Shown here piece by piece: positions 33,984 to 42,731 of a DNA stretch of 60,333 nt. The notes below the pieces were generated by a model. It did no database searches. It was not told where the DNA came from and saw nothing but the letters and a program-made list of their open reading frames with translations. This DNA is from Rikenella microfusus (GTDB lineage: Bacteria > Bacteroidota > Bacteroidia > Bacteroidales > VadinHA17): NCBI GenBank assembly GCA_022736275.1, contig DZBJ01000015.1, forward strand, positions 1 through 60,333, read 5' to 3'. Within the stretch, counting starts at the first letter, position 1. Each line of letters starts with the position of its first letter. The position numbers and the translations under genes are program-made.

Positions 33984-34913
33984 ATGGCGGTTAATCTCTT
34001 CTGGTTCTTTATTTTCCCCGGGCTGCTCTTCATGGCAGTGGCCGGGAGTTTGCTCTCCTGGTTCGACAGGAAGATAACCGCCAGGGTTCAGTTCCGCAAG
34101 GGGCCTCCCCTGCTCCAGCCCTTCTATGATTTCTTCAAGCTGCTGCTGGTCAAGGAGACCATCCTTCCGAAGCACGGATCTGGTTTTGTCTTCCTGCTTG
34201 CCCCTCTGCTTGCGGTCTTCGGCGCCACCATGGCCGGCCTCTTCATCCTGCTTCCCCTTTTTAATATTGAAACAGGCTTCAGGGGTGATATCATAGTAAT
34301 ATTCTATCTCCTCACCCTGCCTTCATTCTCATATATCATAGGTTCACTTGCTTCAGGCAACCCTCTTGCTGCCGTGGGAGCCTCGCGCGAGATGAAGCTG
34401 ATAATAAGCTATGAACTCACATTTCTTCTTATGGTTGCTGCGGTGATACTTAAGAGCGGACAGCAATTCAACCTCAACAGCATTATAGAAGCTCAGCAGT
34501 CGGGCACACCCTTCATCGGCAGCATCTCGGGAGTACTGCTCTTCATTGCGGGAGTCTTCTGCATACAGGCCAAACTGGCGCTGGTGCCGTTTGACATGCC
34601 TGAAGCCGAAGCAGAGCTTGCCTCCGGCATCTACATTGAATATTCAGGTCCTCCATACGCGATGATCAGGCTGGCAAAGTATATCATGCTTTTCATCCTG
34701 CCGGCCTTCCTCGTCGCACTCCTCATGAACGGAATGAACCCGGGAATAAACATTGTCTGGCTCATCCTGAAGATAGTGGGCATTGTGCTTCTCCTCACCC
34801 TCATCAGGAATACCAACCCGAGAGTGAAGATAAAGCAGGCCTCCAGGTTCTTCCTTGTCTGGATGAACCTGCTGGTTGTGGTTGCCATTGTGCTGATTGC
34901 ATTCGGACTATAA
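33984..34913 (+). CDS. NuoH/EchB/HycD-like membrane subunit
   Basis: A 309-residue membrane anchor of the hydrogenase. About eight helices are visible. Conserved features of the complex I subunit 1 family are SWFDRKITARVQFRKGPPLLQPFYDFFKLL near residues 25-54, ASREMKLIISYEL, and PFDMPEAEAELASGIYIEYSG near 196. In this family these form the Q-module/membrane interface that couples electron transfer to ion pumping. In place of quinone chemistry, group 4 hydrogenases pass electrons to protons at the [NiFe] site. It directly precedes the small subunit gene. Confidence 0.92.
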   Translation: MAVNLFWFFIFPGLLFMAVAGSLLSWFDRKITARVQFRKGPPLLQPFYDFFKLLLVKETILPKHGSGFVFLLAPLLAVFGATMAGLFILLPLFNIETGFRGDIIVIFYLLTLPSFSYIIGSLASGNPLAAVGASREMKLIISYELTFLLMVAAVILKSGQQFNLNSIIEAQQSGTPFIGSISGVLLFIAGVFCIQAKLALVPFDMPEAEAELASGIYIEYSGPPYAMIRLAKYIMLFILPAFLVALLMNGMNPGINIVWLILKIVGIVLLLTLIRNTNPRVKIKQASRFFLVWMNLLVVVAIVLIAFGL

Positions 34914-34923
34914 AACGCAGATC

Positions 34924-35337
34924 GTGGGCTTCAAGGATTATTGTTTCAGGAAATCGCTCTGGGTCTTCCACTTCGGAGGAGCTTCATGCAACAACTGTGA
35001 TATTGAGATCCTTGACTGCCTTACCCCGAGGCACGATCTTGAACGGTTCGGTATTTTGCTGGTGGGCAGCATCAGGCATGCTGACGTGTTGCTGGTGAAC
35101 GGATCAATAAACAGGCGCGACAAAGACCGGCTTCTTGAGCTTTATCACCAGGCTCCCAAGCCGCTTCTGGTGGTGGCCATCGGCGCCTGCGGATGCACCG
35201 GCGGCATCTTTGCCGAGGGTATGACCTTCGCCGGTCCCGTAGACAAGATCATCCCCGTTGATGCATATATTCCGGGTTGCCCGCCCAAACCGGAGGCAAT
35301 CATAGCCGGAATAGTCAAACTGGCAGGTAAAAAATAG
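34924..35337 (+). CDS. group 4 [NiFe] hydrogenase small subunit (NuoB-like)
   Basis: A soluble NuoB-type subunit carrying one proximal [4Fe-4S] cluster. Ligand cysteines are in GGASCNNCDIEIL, GACGCTGGIF and IPGCPPKPEAI. I choose the GTG at 34924 (137 residues), because the family starts shortly before KSLWVFHFG; a TTG at 34897 would give 146 residues and overlap the NuoH-like gene. It docks on the large subunit and feeds it electrons. The short length (no C-terminal extra cluster domain) is typical for group 4 rather than group 1 enzymes. Confidence 0.92.
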   Translation: MGFKDYCFRKSLWVFHFGGASCNNCDIEILDCLTPRHDLERFGILLVGSIRHADVLLVNGSINRRDKDRLLELYHQAPKPLLVVAIGACGCTGGIFAEGMTFAGPVDKIIPVDAYIPGCPPKPEAIIAGIVKLAGKK

Positions 35338-35347
35338 AGACAGAGGA

Positions 35348-35785
35348 ATGGATACAGAGGCAGCCATAAATAAACTGACCGGGAAATTCAGCAGTGACAC
35401 TGTTAAAGTGGTATTGCAGAAGGCAAGGCGCTCGATTGTCACAATCAGACCCAGTACCATACTCGCCATCGCTGAATACCTCTATAAAAGCGAGGGCTAC
35501 AGGTTTATCATAGCCTCCGCCCTGCACACAAGGAGAGGATTTGAGATCTACTATCACTTCAGTTTTGATGCTGACGGTTCGGTTCTCAGCCTCCATGTGA
35601 TCCTTGACAAAGAGAAGCCGCACATTGAATCACTCTCCAACATGTTCAGCGCATCAAACTGGATAGAGAGAGAGATGCACGAACTCTTCGGAATTGACTT
35701 CCTCAACCACCCGAACCAGGAAAAGCTGCTTTCGGAAGGCAACTGGGCTGATGATGTCTACCCCTACAGAAAAGAGTTCAAATAA
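35348..35785 (+). CDS. NuoC-like 30-kDa hydrogenase subunit
   Basis: A 145-residue NuoC/EchD/MbhK-type subunit. The conserved C-terminal part is SLSNMFSASNWIEREMHELFGIDFLNHP then WADDVYPYRKEF. This protein has no cofactor and supports assembly of the large/small subunit pair. It lies between the small (11 bases) and large (13 bases) subunit genes, the usual order of energy-converting hydrogenases. In complex I and some FHL enzymes it is fused to the large subunit; here it is separate. Confidence 0.92.
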   Translation: MDTEAAINKLTGKFSSDTVKVVLQKARRSIVTIRPSTILAIAEYLYKSEGYRFIIASALHTRRGFEIYYHFSFDADGSVLSLHVILDKEKPHIESLSNMFSASNWIEREMHELFGIDFLNHPNQEKLLSEGNWADDVYPYRKEFK

Positions 35786-35798
35786 TACTCTTAACACA

Positions 35799-37004
35799 AT
35801 GAGCAGAAAAACCCTAATACCGATAGGACCCTATCACCCGCTGCAGGAAGAACCTGAGCTGTTCAAGCTCTATTGTGACGGCGAGATAGTAACGGATATC
35901 AAGTGGGAGACCGGCTATAACCACAGGGGAATAGAAAAACTCAGTGAGTCAAAGAGCTATGACCAGGTATTCTTCCTCGTTGAACGTATCTGCGGCATCT
36001 GCTCAACATCGCACCCTTTCGCCTTTGCCAATGCTGTGGAGGAGATTACCGGTGTGGAGATTACTGACAGGACTAAATACATAAGGTCAATCATCGGTGA
36101 GCTTGAACGCATCCACAGTCACCTGCTATGGGTTGGCCTCGCAGGTCATTTCCTTGGCTACAACACCGTTTTCATGTGGGCCTGGAAGTACCGTGAACCT
36201 GTCCTTGACCTCTTCGAGATGATAACGGGAAACAGGAACAGTTACGCGATGTTCAAGGTGGGAGGTGTGAGACGTGATATTGAAAACAGCAAGATCCCGG
36301 CGATAAGGAAAGAGATGGCTCTCCTTCGTAAAAAGATCGACCTGCTCACCGGTGCGGTGATGGATGACCCGGTGATTCACGCCAGGACAAAAGGTGTTGG
36401 GATACTCACCAGGCAGGATATCCTCGACTATGGCGCCGTGGGCCCCACCGCAAGGGCTTCAGGTGTTGACATTGACGTAAGAAGAGATGACCCGTATGCC
36501 GCCTATCCGCTGGTCAACTGGAAAGTGATAACAGCTCAGGCAGGAGACGTCTTCGCCAAGGCCGAGGTGAGACTTCTTGAGATGTATGAGTCAGCTTCCA
36601 TCATTGAGCAGTGCGTTGATGTCCTCGAAAAACTGAAAGAGGGTGACGTTGCCCTGAAAATAAACGAGATACCGGAAGGAATAGGTACGGGCCGGGCCGA
36701 AGCCCCCAGGGGCGAAGTGTTCCACTTCGTGGTCTCCGACGGATCCAACTCACCGGCAAGGCATAAGATAAGGGCTCCCAGCTATACCAACATAGCAACA
36801 TTCAAAAAATCATGCATCGGCCAGACCATTGCCGATGCGACTATCTCTCTCGCAGCCGTTGACCCGTGCTACTGCTGCACCGAGAGAATGGCAGCAGCCT
36901 ATGACAACTCCTCCGGAAAGAAGATCCTCAACGCGAACGAACTTATCGCGCTTTCCATGAAGAGAACATCAGAACTAAGGAAATCAGGTGCCGGTCATGA
37001 ATGA
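35799..37004 (+). CDS. group 4 [NiFe] hydrogenase large subunit
   Basis: A 401-residue catalytic subunit. The four nickel-iron ligands are present: N-terminal RICGICSTSH near residue 66 and C-terminal DPCYCCTER near 355. Keeping both CxxC pairs separates it from complex I NuoD and from Ehr-type proteins, which lack them. After the last motif come about 44 residues (MAAAYDNSS...), the kind of extension removed after the Arg in HycE-type proteins; a matching endopeptidase is encoded at 43923. I start at MSRKTLIPIGPYHP; a longer reading begins in another gene. Its 3' end overlaps the next gene by 8 bases (ATGAATGA). Confidence 0.95.
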   Translation: MSRKTLIPIGPYHPLQEEPELFKLYCDGEIVTDIKWETGYNHRGIEKLSESKSYDQVFFLVERICGICSTSHPFAFANAVEEITGVEITDRTKYIRSIIGELERIHSHLLWVGLAGHFLGYNTVFMWAWKYREPVLDLFEMITGNRNSYAMFKVGGVRRDIENSKIPAIRKEMALLRKKIDLLTGAVMDDPVIHARTKGVGILTRQDILDYGAVGPTARASGVDIDVRRDDPYAAYPLVNWKVITAQAGDVFAKAEVRLLEMYESASIIEQCVDVLEKLKEGDVALKINEIPEGIGTGRAEAPRGEVFHFVVSDGSNSPARHKIRAPSYTNIATFKKSCIGQTIADATISLAAVDPCYCCTERMAAAYDNSSGKKILNANELIALSMKRTSELRKSGAGHE

Positions 37005-38898
37005 ACCTCTGAAATTATTCGCTGACATGTACACATGCATGTATCTCCAGTTGCTTATTATCATCCCACTTGCAGCAGGGGTTCTCTTCTTCGCGATACC
37101 CGACAGATATTATATGGTCAAGGGGATACTTGCTCTTGCAGCAACACTGGTTACCGGGTATCTTGCCGTCGCCATCTACTCCGCTGACCCCCAGATGACG
37201 GCTCAGGGAGAGATTTTCAGCCGGAGCTGCATGGCTCTCCTGAATGCAGACCTCCTTCAGAATGCCGGTGAGTTCCTCACATTCACCCTAGATGGCCTGA
37301 GCAAACTGGTCATCCTCTTCATCAGCATCCTTGCATTGCTAATTCTGATTTATACCCTGGTGTATAACAGGACTGCCAGGGTTAACAATTACTATCCCTG
37401 GTTCCTGATAACCCTGGGCTGCTCTTACGGAGCCGTCCTCTCTGATAATCTGATCCTCTTTGTCATGTTCTGGGGTATCCTTGGCATCACCCTTTACAAG
37501 CTTATACCCGGAAAGGATGAAAAGAGCTCAGCTGCCGCAAAGAAGACAATGATCCTTATCGGAGCGTCTGACACCATCATGCTCGTCGGTATTGCCATGC
37601 TCTGGAGACTGACAGACACGCTGAGTATCAATAATATATCGCTGGAGACCAATAACATATTGACTGTCACGGCATTCCTTGCCCTTCTTGTCGGCAGTTT
37701 CACAAAGGCCGGTGCCTTCCCCTTCCATTCATGGGTACCTGATTACTCCGAGAGCGCCCCGGCCTCGTCCACGGCCCTGCTGCCGGCGTCTCTCGACAAG
37801 CTGCTGGGTATCTATTTCCTTGCCCGCCTCACCACCGACCTCTTTGTAATGACAGATGGGATTAAGTTCATTCTGCTTACAGCCGGAGTCATTACTATCA
37901 TAACTGCAGTTCTTATGGCGCTGATGCAGCACGACTGCAAACGTCTGCTAGGTTATCATGCCGTATCACAGGTGGGTTACATGATTGTGGGATTTGGTCT
38001 TGGCTCCCTGGTCGGGGTTGCAGCCGGCCTCTTCCATATGATAAACAATGCCATATACAAAAGCGGGCTGTTCCTGAGTACCGGAGCCGTTGAACGCCAG
38101 ACAGGAAAGAGCGACATAACCGAGCTGGGAGGCCTGTCAAAAGCGATGCCAGTTACATTTGCTGCCTCACTGATATTTGCATTGTCAATCTCCGGTGTAC
38201 CTCCGTTTAACGGTTTTGCATCAAAATGGATGATATATCAGGGCATTATCGACTTCGGGGCAGGTGACGGATTAGCCTCCAGCCTCTGGATCCTATGGCT
38301 CGGTCTGGCAGTACTTGGTTCGGCACTAACCCTGGCAAGCTTTGTCAAGTTCATCGGAGGAATCTTCCTCGGAAGAAGAGATCCTGCAATGGCCAAAATC
38401 AGGGAGGTGCCATTCCTGATGTGGTTCCCGATGGCAGTGCTGGCACTCTTCTGCGTCGTCTTCGGGGTTTTTGCCACAGGGGTTATAATCCCGAAACTCT
38501 TTACCCCGGTTGTGGACTCCTTAACATTCAGCGGGCTCTGGAGCTCATCATTTGTTTCACTGCTGGTACTCATTTCAATTATCCTCGGCTTCCTCATTTA
38601 CCTCGCCACCGGGAAGAAGAAGTTCAGGACCGAAGAGAACTTCATCGGCGGAGAGCAGATGGAAAAGCTGGGAGCGTCATTTCCCGCTCCCGAGTTCTAC
38701 AAGACCTTCTCCGAGTTCAGACTTTTCTCACGTATTTATCAGAGAGCCGAAGAGAAGGCCTTTGACATCTACGACCTCTCTAAAAAGGCAGTATTCTGGC
38801 TAAGCGGAGGACTGAGCAACGCTCATACCGGTGTACTTCCGGGGTATGTCATATGGGTCTGCGCCGGAATGATAATCATGTTGCTGATAATGATCTGA
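36997..38898 (+). CDS. proton/ion-translocating NuoL/MrpD-like subunit (HyfB type)
   Basis: A 633-residue antiporter-like subunit with about 14-16 helices. The core shows the usual lysine and glutamate motifs: GSFTKAGAFPFHSWVPDYSESAPASSTALLPAS, GYHAVSQVGYMIVGFGLG, then SGVPPFNGFASKW. The C-terminal part (FRTEENFIGGEQMEKLGASFP) resembles the longer HycC/HyfB/EchA subunits. It probably forms the channel nearest the hydrogenase arm. ATG at 36997 is used; a GTG at 36988 is 3 codons upstream. Together with the MrpD-like protein at 40703, the complex has two ion channels of this type. Confidence 0.9.
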   Translation: MNEPLKLFADMYTCMYLQLLIIIPLAAGVLFFAIPDRYYMVKGILALAATLVTGYLAVAIYSADPQMTAQGEIFSRSCMALLNADLLQNAGEFLTFTLDGLSKLVILFISILALLILIYTLVYNRTARVNNYYPWFLITLGCSYGAVLSDNLILFVMFWGILGITLYKLIPGKDEKSSAAAKKTMILIGASDTIMLVGIAMLWRLTDTLSINNISLETNNILTVTAFLALLVGSFTKAGAFPFHSWVPDYSESAPASSTALLPASLDKLLGIYFLARLTTDLFVMTDGIKFILLTAGVITIITAVLMALMQHDCKRLLGYHAVSQVGYMIVGFGLGSLVGVAAGLFHMINNAIYKSGLFLSTGAVERQTGKSDITELGGLSKAMPVTFAASLIFALSISGVPPFNGFASKWMIYQGIIDFGAGDGLASSLWILWLGLAVLGSALTLASFVKFIGGIFLGRRDPAMAKIREVPFLMWFPMAVLALFCVVFGVFATGVIIPKLFTPVVDSLTFSGLWSSSFVSLLVLISIILGFLIYLATGKKKFRTEENFIGGEQMEKLGASFPAPEFYKTFSEFRLFSRIYQRAEEKAFDIYDLSKKAVFWLSGGLSNAHTGVLPGYVIWVCAGMIIMLLIMI

Positions 38899-38910
38899 CA
38901 AAATAGAAAT

Positions 38911-39441
38911 ATGGAACTGGCAATATCGGTTATAGTGGGATTTATGATACTGGGTGCGATCTACGCCATCCATGCCAGGGATATTCTTTCAGCGGTGATT
39001 GCAGGCGGAATCGTCGGATACAGCCTTGTCATCTGCTTTCTGTTGCTGAAGGCCCCTGACCTGGCCATAGTGCAGATAGTTGTGGAGACTATCACCCTGA
39101 TCATCATGGTGGCAGTGGTGCTTGACAGCTCCCGCGTGGAGGCTTACGGCAGGTTTGACAGCCGGGCATGGGTCACCGCCGGCACTGCAGTGCTTATACT
39201 GGCAATTCTCTTCTGGTTCCTGATGGAGGCTGCTGCACCTCTTGCTTCCTTCGGAGAGAACACCATGAGGATGGCTGATGCATATGTAAACGGCGCTGTG
39301 GAGAAGACGGGAAGCGTTAACCTGGTAACCGGTGTGATCTTTGACTTCAGGGGATACGATACCCTCGGCGAGGCAACGGTGCTGGTCACTGCAGTGCTCG
39401 GAGTACTGACGATTCTGAGGATAAAGGGAAAAAAGATTTGA
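38911..39441 (+). CDS. MbhD/MbhE-like (MrpA C-terminal/DUF4040) subunit
   Basis: A 176-residue membrane protein that seems to combine two small Mbh subunits. The first ~75 residues ([52 protein letters not shown]) match DUF4040/MbhD. The rest ([26 protein letters not shown] near residues 130-155) matches MbhE/MrpA-C. These segments join the antiporter part to the hydrogenase part in Mbh complexes. It ends 6 bases before the IVS-like element at 39447; the next Mrp gene resumes at 39930. Confidence 0.85.
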   Translation: MELAISVIVGFMILGAIYAIHARDILSAVIAGGIVGYSLVICFLLLKAPDLAIVQIVVETITLIIMVAVVLDSSRVEAYGRFDSRAWVTAGTAVLILAILFWFLMEAAAPLASFGENTMRMADAYVNGAVEKTGSVNLVTGVIFDFRGYDTLGEATVLVTAVLGVLTILRIKGKKI

Positions 39442-39446
39442 ATAAT

Positions 39447-39909
39447 GAACAAGGAATGATGATTTAGGATTTTAGAAGTTTTATGAAATGAGTGTTGGGA
39501 AGATAAATAAGTTTGATCTGGAGGAGAGGCTGATAAACTTTTCTGTAAAAATTATAAAAATTGCAGAAAGTATGCCTTCTTCATTTGCAGCAAATCATCT
39601 TTCCGGTCAGCTTATACGTTCAGGGACATCAGCGGCATTGAACTATGGAGAAGCACAGGGCGGAGAATCAAGAAAAGACTTTGTGCATAAGATCAAAATA
39701 GTCCTTAAAGAGCTCCGGGAAACTTATGTATGTCTCAGAATAATTAATATATCCAAGCTTCACACAAATTTTGAGCTGATGAAAGAAGTGTTAACAGAAA
39801 ACAATGAACTTATCTCAATTTTTGTCAAAAGTACAGAGACAGCGCAGAAAAATATGAATATTGAAACTAATCAAATACTTCAAAAATCCTAAATCGTTAA
39901 TCCTTGTTC
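39447..39909 (+). mobile_element. IVS-like element: four-helix-bundle gene between 27-nt complementary arms
   Basis: The left arm 39447-39473 and right arm 39883-39909 are inverted repeats. Paired as RNA they give 24 Watson-Crick pairs, 2 G-U pairs (39458 with 39898; 39460 with 39896) and one A-A mismatch (39456 with 39900). The arms begin GAACAAGGA and end GATTTAGGATTTT on the left side. The enclosed gene belongs to the family found in 23S rRNA intervening sequences, which are also bounded by a stem cut by RNase III. Here the unit interrupts the mbhDE-mnhB junction of an otherwise tightly packed operon. It is visibly more A+T-rich than its surroundings. No transposase is present. Confidence 0.6.
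39488..39892 (+). CDS. four-helix-bundle protein (23S rRNA IVS protein family)
   Basis: A 134-residue protein of the S23/IVP four-helix family. Visible marks are LINFSVKIIKIAESMPSSFAANHLSGQLIRSGTSAALNYGEAQGGESRKDFVHKIKIVLKELRET across residues 17-85, the family core with its RSGTSAALNYGEA and KDFVHKIKIVLKELRET stretches. Family members occur in 23S rRNA intervening sequences, scattered in Bacteroidota genomes, and as the Avd protein of diversity-generating retroelements. The molecular role is unclear; RNA or nucleoprotein binding is proposed for some. Its last codons overlap the right stem arm. It has no evident link to hydrogenase function. Confidence 0.9.
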   Translation: MSVGKINKFDLEERLINFSVKIIKIAESMPSSFAANHLSGQLIRSGTSAALNYGEAQGGESRKDFVHKIKIVLKELRETYVCLRIINISKLHTNFELMKEVLTENNELISIFVKSTETAQKNMNIETNQILQKS

Positions 39910-39929
39910 TTAAATCATATTAATGGCTC

Positions 39930-40367
39930 ATGAAAGGAATGACAGTAATAGTGAAGAAGACGACGCAGCTGATTGCGGGGATTATTTTCATGTACGGCAT
40001 CTATATCATACTGCACGGGCATCTGACACCCGGGGGTGGATTTGCGGGAGGCGTTATCCTCGCCGGATCATTCATACTCCTGATCCTCGCTTTCGGGAGT
40101 GATTTCCTCCACCTTGTAAAGGAAGAGAGGGGCAGCACCATGTATGAGAACCTGGCCATACTGGTCTTCCTTCTCCTGTCTCTCACAGGACTTCTTGCCG
40201 GAGCAAAGATTTTCTTTGCAAACTGGCTGCCCCACGGCACACCCGGGGAACTGCTTAGCGCAGGCTTTTTGCCTCTCTATAACATATTTGTCGGGATTGA
40301 GGTAGCGGCTTCCATCCTGACGATATTCCTGGCACTCGTAATTTTTAAAGAGGAGGTAATGAAATGA
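39930..40367 (+). CDS. MnhB/MrpB-like antiporter subunit
   Basis: A 145-residue membrane protein with four helices. TTQLIAGIIFMYGIYIILHGHLTPGGGFAGGVILAGSFIL is the MnhB signature (residues about 10-50), with HGHLTPGGGFAGG strongly conserved. It is part of the Mrp-type module that exchanges H+ and Na+ in Mbh/Mrp complexes. It lies 20 bases after the right arm of the IVS-like element and overlaps the MrpC-like gene by 4 bases. A stretch GAGGAGGTAATGAA at its 3' end supplies the ribosome-binding site of the next gene. Confidence 0.92.
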   Translation: MKGMTVIVKKTTQLIAGIIFMYGIYIILHGHLTPGGGFAGGVILAGSFILLILAFGSDFLHLVKEERGSTMYENLAILVFLLLSLTGLLAGAKIFFANWLPHGTPGELLSAGFLPLYNIFVGIEVAASILTIFLALVIFKEEVMK

Positions 40368-40702
40368 CTGTATACTGGCTCTGCTTCATACTTTTCCTTA
40401 CCGGCCTGTACGGCGTGATAACAAGGAGAAACCTGATCAAGATAGCCATATCCCTGTCTGTCATGGAGTTCAGCTGTTTTCTCTTCCTGGCCCTGATAGG
40501 ATACAAGGAGGGTGGGGTCGCCCCTATCGTAGATATGGCAGACCCAATCAAACCTTATGTAGATCCGCTTCCCCAGGCAATGGTGCTTACTGCCATCGTG
40601 ATTGGGCTGGCCACGACGGCCATGCTGATGGCGGTAATCATCAGGATCTACAGGAAATACGGAACCTTTGACATCAGAGAGATAAAGAACTTAAGAGGAT
40701 AG
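40364..40702 (+). CDS. MnhC/MrpC/NuoK-like antiporter subunit
   Basis: A 112-residue protein with three membrane helices. FLTGLYGVITRRNLIKIAISLSVMEFSCFLFLALIGY is the NuoK-like core, with the Glu of VMEFS in the second helix as the likely proton site. PLPQAMVLTAIVIGLATTAMLMAVIIRIYRKYG is the conserved third helix. A clear Shine-Dalgarno site (AGGAGGT at 40351-40357) precedes the ATG. Its stop is followed at once by the MrpD-like gene. Confidence 0.92.
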   Translation: MTVYWLCFILFLTGLYGVITRRNLIKIAISLSVMEFSCFLFLALIGYKEGGVAPIVDMADPIKPYVDPLPQAMVLTAIVIGLATTAMLMAVIIRIYRKYGTFDIREIKNLRG

Positions 40703-42244
40703 ATGATGAATCCGCTGATACCGCTTCTCGTTGCCATACCCCTGGCAGGTTCCTTCCTTACAATGATACTGGGCAGGTTCATCCCCGGCATTCCCAGGTA
40801 CATGGCACTGGCAACACTGCTACTTATCGCATTCATCAGCTTCTGGCTGCTGGTTCCGGGAGGAACTGCTTCATCGGTATATACCCTGGGCGGATGGGAA
40901 CCTGTCAGTGGCGTTCCCATCGGACTGTACCTCATTCATGACGGATTCTCGGCACTGGTGTTGTGCATTATCAGTGTTATCGGCCTGCTGTCGGTGACCT
41001 ACTCGGTCTCGTATATGGCGAGGTACACCAACGAAAATTACTTTTATTCACTCTTCTGCCTGATGATAGCCGGAATGAACGGAGTCGTTCTCAGCGGTGA
41101 CATCTTCAACATCTTTGTCTTCCTCGAGATTTCAGCTATTTCATCTTATGCACTGGTAGCCTTCGGCGTAGAGAAGAATGAACTCGAGGCCACCCTGAAA
41201 TACCAGGTCCTGGGGGCAGTCGCATCATTCATGGTGCTTTTTGCCATAGGATTCATCTACTGGAGTGCCAAGACACTCAACATCGCTGACATTAGGACTG
41301 CCTTCAGCGAAGGAAGCCAGGGCAGCCACTATATCCTTATCCAGATACTGATTCTCACCGGGTTTGGCCTGAAGGCTGCCATTATTCCGTTTCATGCATG
41401 GCTGCCCGATGCCCACTCGTCAGCTCCCTCGCCCATCTCGGCGATGCTCTCCGGAGTGCTGATTAAGGCTGTGGGTATCTATGTCATCATCCGCCTCTTC
41501 TTCAACATGTTCGAAATAACCGAAGGGATGGCTACTGCGATCACCACTCTCGGGGCTCTTTCAATGGTTGTCGGCACCTTCCTGGCGTTTGGCCAGTGGG
41601 ACATCAAACGCCTGCTTGCCTATTCAAGCATCAGCCAGATGGGATACGTGGTCATGTCGGTAGGCATCGGCATGCTCGTTATGGCAAGAGGATTAAGAAG
41701 TGACGTGGCTGCACTGGCAATCACCGGAGGCATCTTTCACATGATTAACCATGCCGCTTTCAAGGGACTGCTCTTCCTCAATGCCGGGGCCATCGAATAT
41801 TCTGCCGGCACTCGCGATCTCAGGGAAATGGGTGGACTGGCAAAGAACATGCCGGTAACCTCGGCGACATCCCTTGCAGCTTCCCTTTCCATTTCAGGGA
41901 TTCCTCCCTTCAATGGTTTCTTCAGCAAACTTATCATCATCATTGCAGCCGTCATGGGGCACTTTTATCTCCTGGCTGCACTGGCTGCAGTAGTAAGCAT
42001 CATCACATTGGCATACTTCATGAAGTTTCAGCGCTATGCCTTTTACAACGTGGAGCCCGGGAAGATAAAGAAAGAGATCAGGGAGGTCCCGGTGCCTATG
42101 CTCTTGAGCATGATCACACTGGCTGTAGTCTGCCTCCTGCTCAGTCTGCTGGCACTGCCAGGCATACGTGAATCGGTACTCTCACCGGCAACAGAGATAC
42201 TGATGGACCAGCTGAAATATTCCTCACAGATAACAGGCATGTGA
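40703..42244 (+). CDS. MnhD/MrpD/NuoN-like antiporter subunit
   Basis: A 513-residue antiporter with about 14 helices. Key motifs are VFLEISAISSYALVAFGVEKNELEATLKYQVLG (the Glu of helix 5), GFGLKAAIIPFHAWLPDAHSSAPSPISAMLSG, and SSISQMGYVVMSVGIG, then SGIPPFNGFFSK. It moves protons or sodium as part of the Mrp module. The start ATG follows the upstream stop directly. The C-terminal tail is short, unlike the HyfB-type subunit at 36997. Confidence 0.93.
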   Translation: MMNPLIPLLVAIPLAGSFLTMILGRFIPGIPRYMALATLLLIAFISFWLLVPGGTASSVYTLGGWEPVSGVPIGLYLIHDGFSALVLCIISVIGLLSVTYSVSYMARYTNENYFYSLFCLMIAGMNGVVLSGDIFNIFVFLEISAISSYALVAFGVEKNELEATLKYQVLGAVASFMVLFAIGFIYWSAKTLNIADIRTAFSEGSQGSHYILIQILILTGFGLKAAIIPFHAWLPDAHSSAPSPISAMLSGVLIKAVGIYVIIRLFFNMFEITEGMATAITTLGALSMVVGTFLAFGQWDIKRLLAYSSISQMGYVVMSVGIGMLVMARGLRSDVAALAITGGIFHMINHAAFKGLLFLNAGAIEYSAGTRDLREMGGLAKNMPVTSATSLAASLSISGIPPFNGFFSKLIIIIAAVMGHFYLLAALAAVVSIITLAYFMKFQRYAFYNVEPGKIKKEIREVPVPMLLSMITLAVVCLLLSLLALPGIRESVLSPATEILMDQLKYSSQITGM

Positions 42245-42245
42245 T

Positions 42246-42731
42246 ATGAGATACGTGACAATATTTATACTATCCCTGGTATTCTGGCTCCTGATAACCT
42301 TCAAATTCACCGTGCCGGATATTGCAGCAGGAGCTGTCGCCTCAGCAATCACGGCAGCCATCTTCGGCAGGTACTATTTCCATAATGTCTATAAATTCCT
42401 GCAGCCCAGACGCTGGTTCTGGTTCGTCGTATACCTGGTTACCTTCATCTGGGCATGCATAAAGGCAAATTTCGATGTTGCATACAGGGTGCTGCATCCC
42501 GCCATGCCGATCAGACCGGGAATAGTGAAGGTAAAAACCACACTCAGGTCAGACTTTGCCAAAACACTCCTTGCCAATTCGATAACAATGACGCCCGGAA
42601 CGATTACCGTTGACATCATCGGCGATGATATCTATATTCACTGGATCTACATCCGGTCTGAAGACCCGGCTCAATATACCAGTATGGTAACCGGGAGATT
42701 TGAAGAATACATTAAAAAATTTGCGGAATGA
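42246..42731 (+). CDS. MnhE/MrpE-like antiporter subunit
   Basis: A 161-residue protein with two N-terminal helices and a soluble C-terminal half. FWLLITFKFTVPDIAAGAVASAI and WACIKANFDVAYRVLHPAMPIRPGIVKV then LANSITMTPGTITVDIIGDDIYIHWI are the MnhE hallmarks. It starts 1 base after the MrpD-like stop and overlaps the MrpF-like gene by 4 bases. MrpE is needed for assembly or full activity of Mrp complexes. Confidence 0.92.
   Translation: MRYVTIFILSLVFWLLITFKFTVPDIAAGAVASAITAAIFGRYYFHNVYKFLQPRRWFWFVVYLVTFIWACIKANFDVAYRVLHPAMPIRPGIVKVKTTLRSDFAKTLLANSITMTPGTITVDIIGDDIYIHWIYIRSEDPAQYTSMVTGRFEEYIKKFAE

Noticed and set aside
35799..37004. Ehr-type or complex I NuoD subunit instead of a hydrogenase
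   Set aside because: Both CxxC pairs that bind nickel and iron are intact, and hyp genes plus an endopeptidase are present.
39488..39892. Diversity-generating retroelement accessory protein (Avd)
   Set aside because: The four-helix protein belongs to the same broad family, but no reverse transcriptase, template repeat or variable repeat is present.
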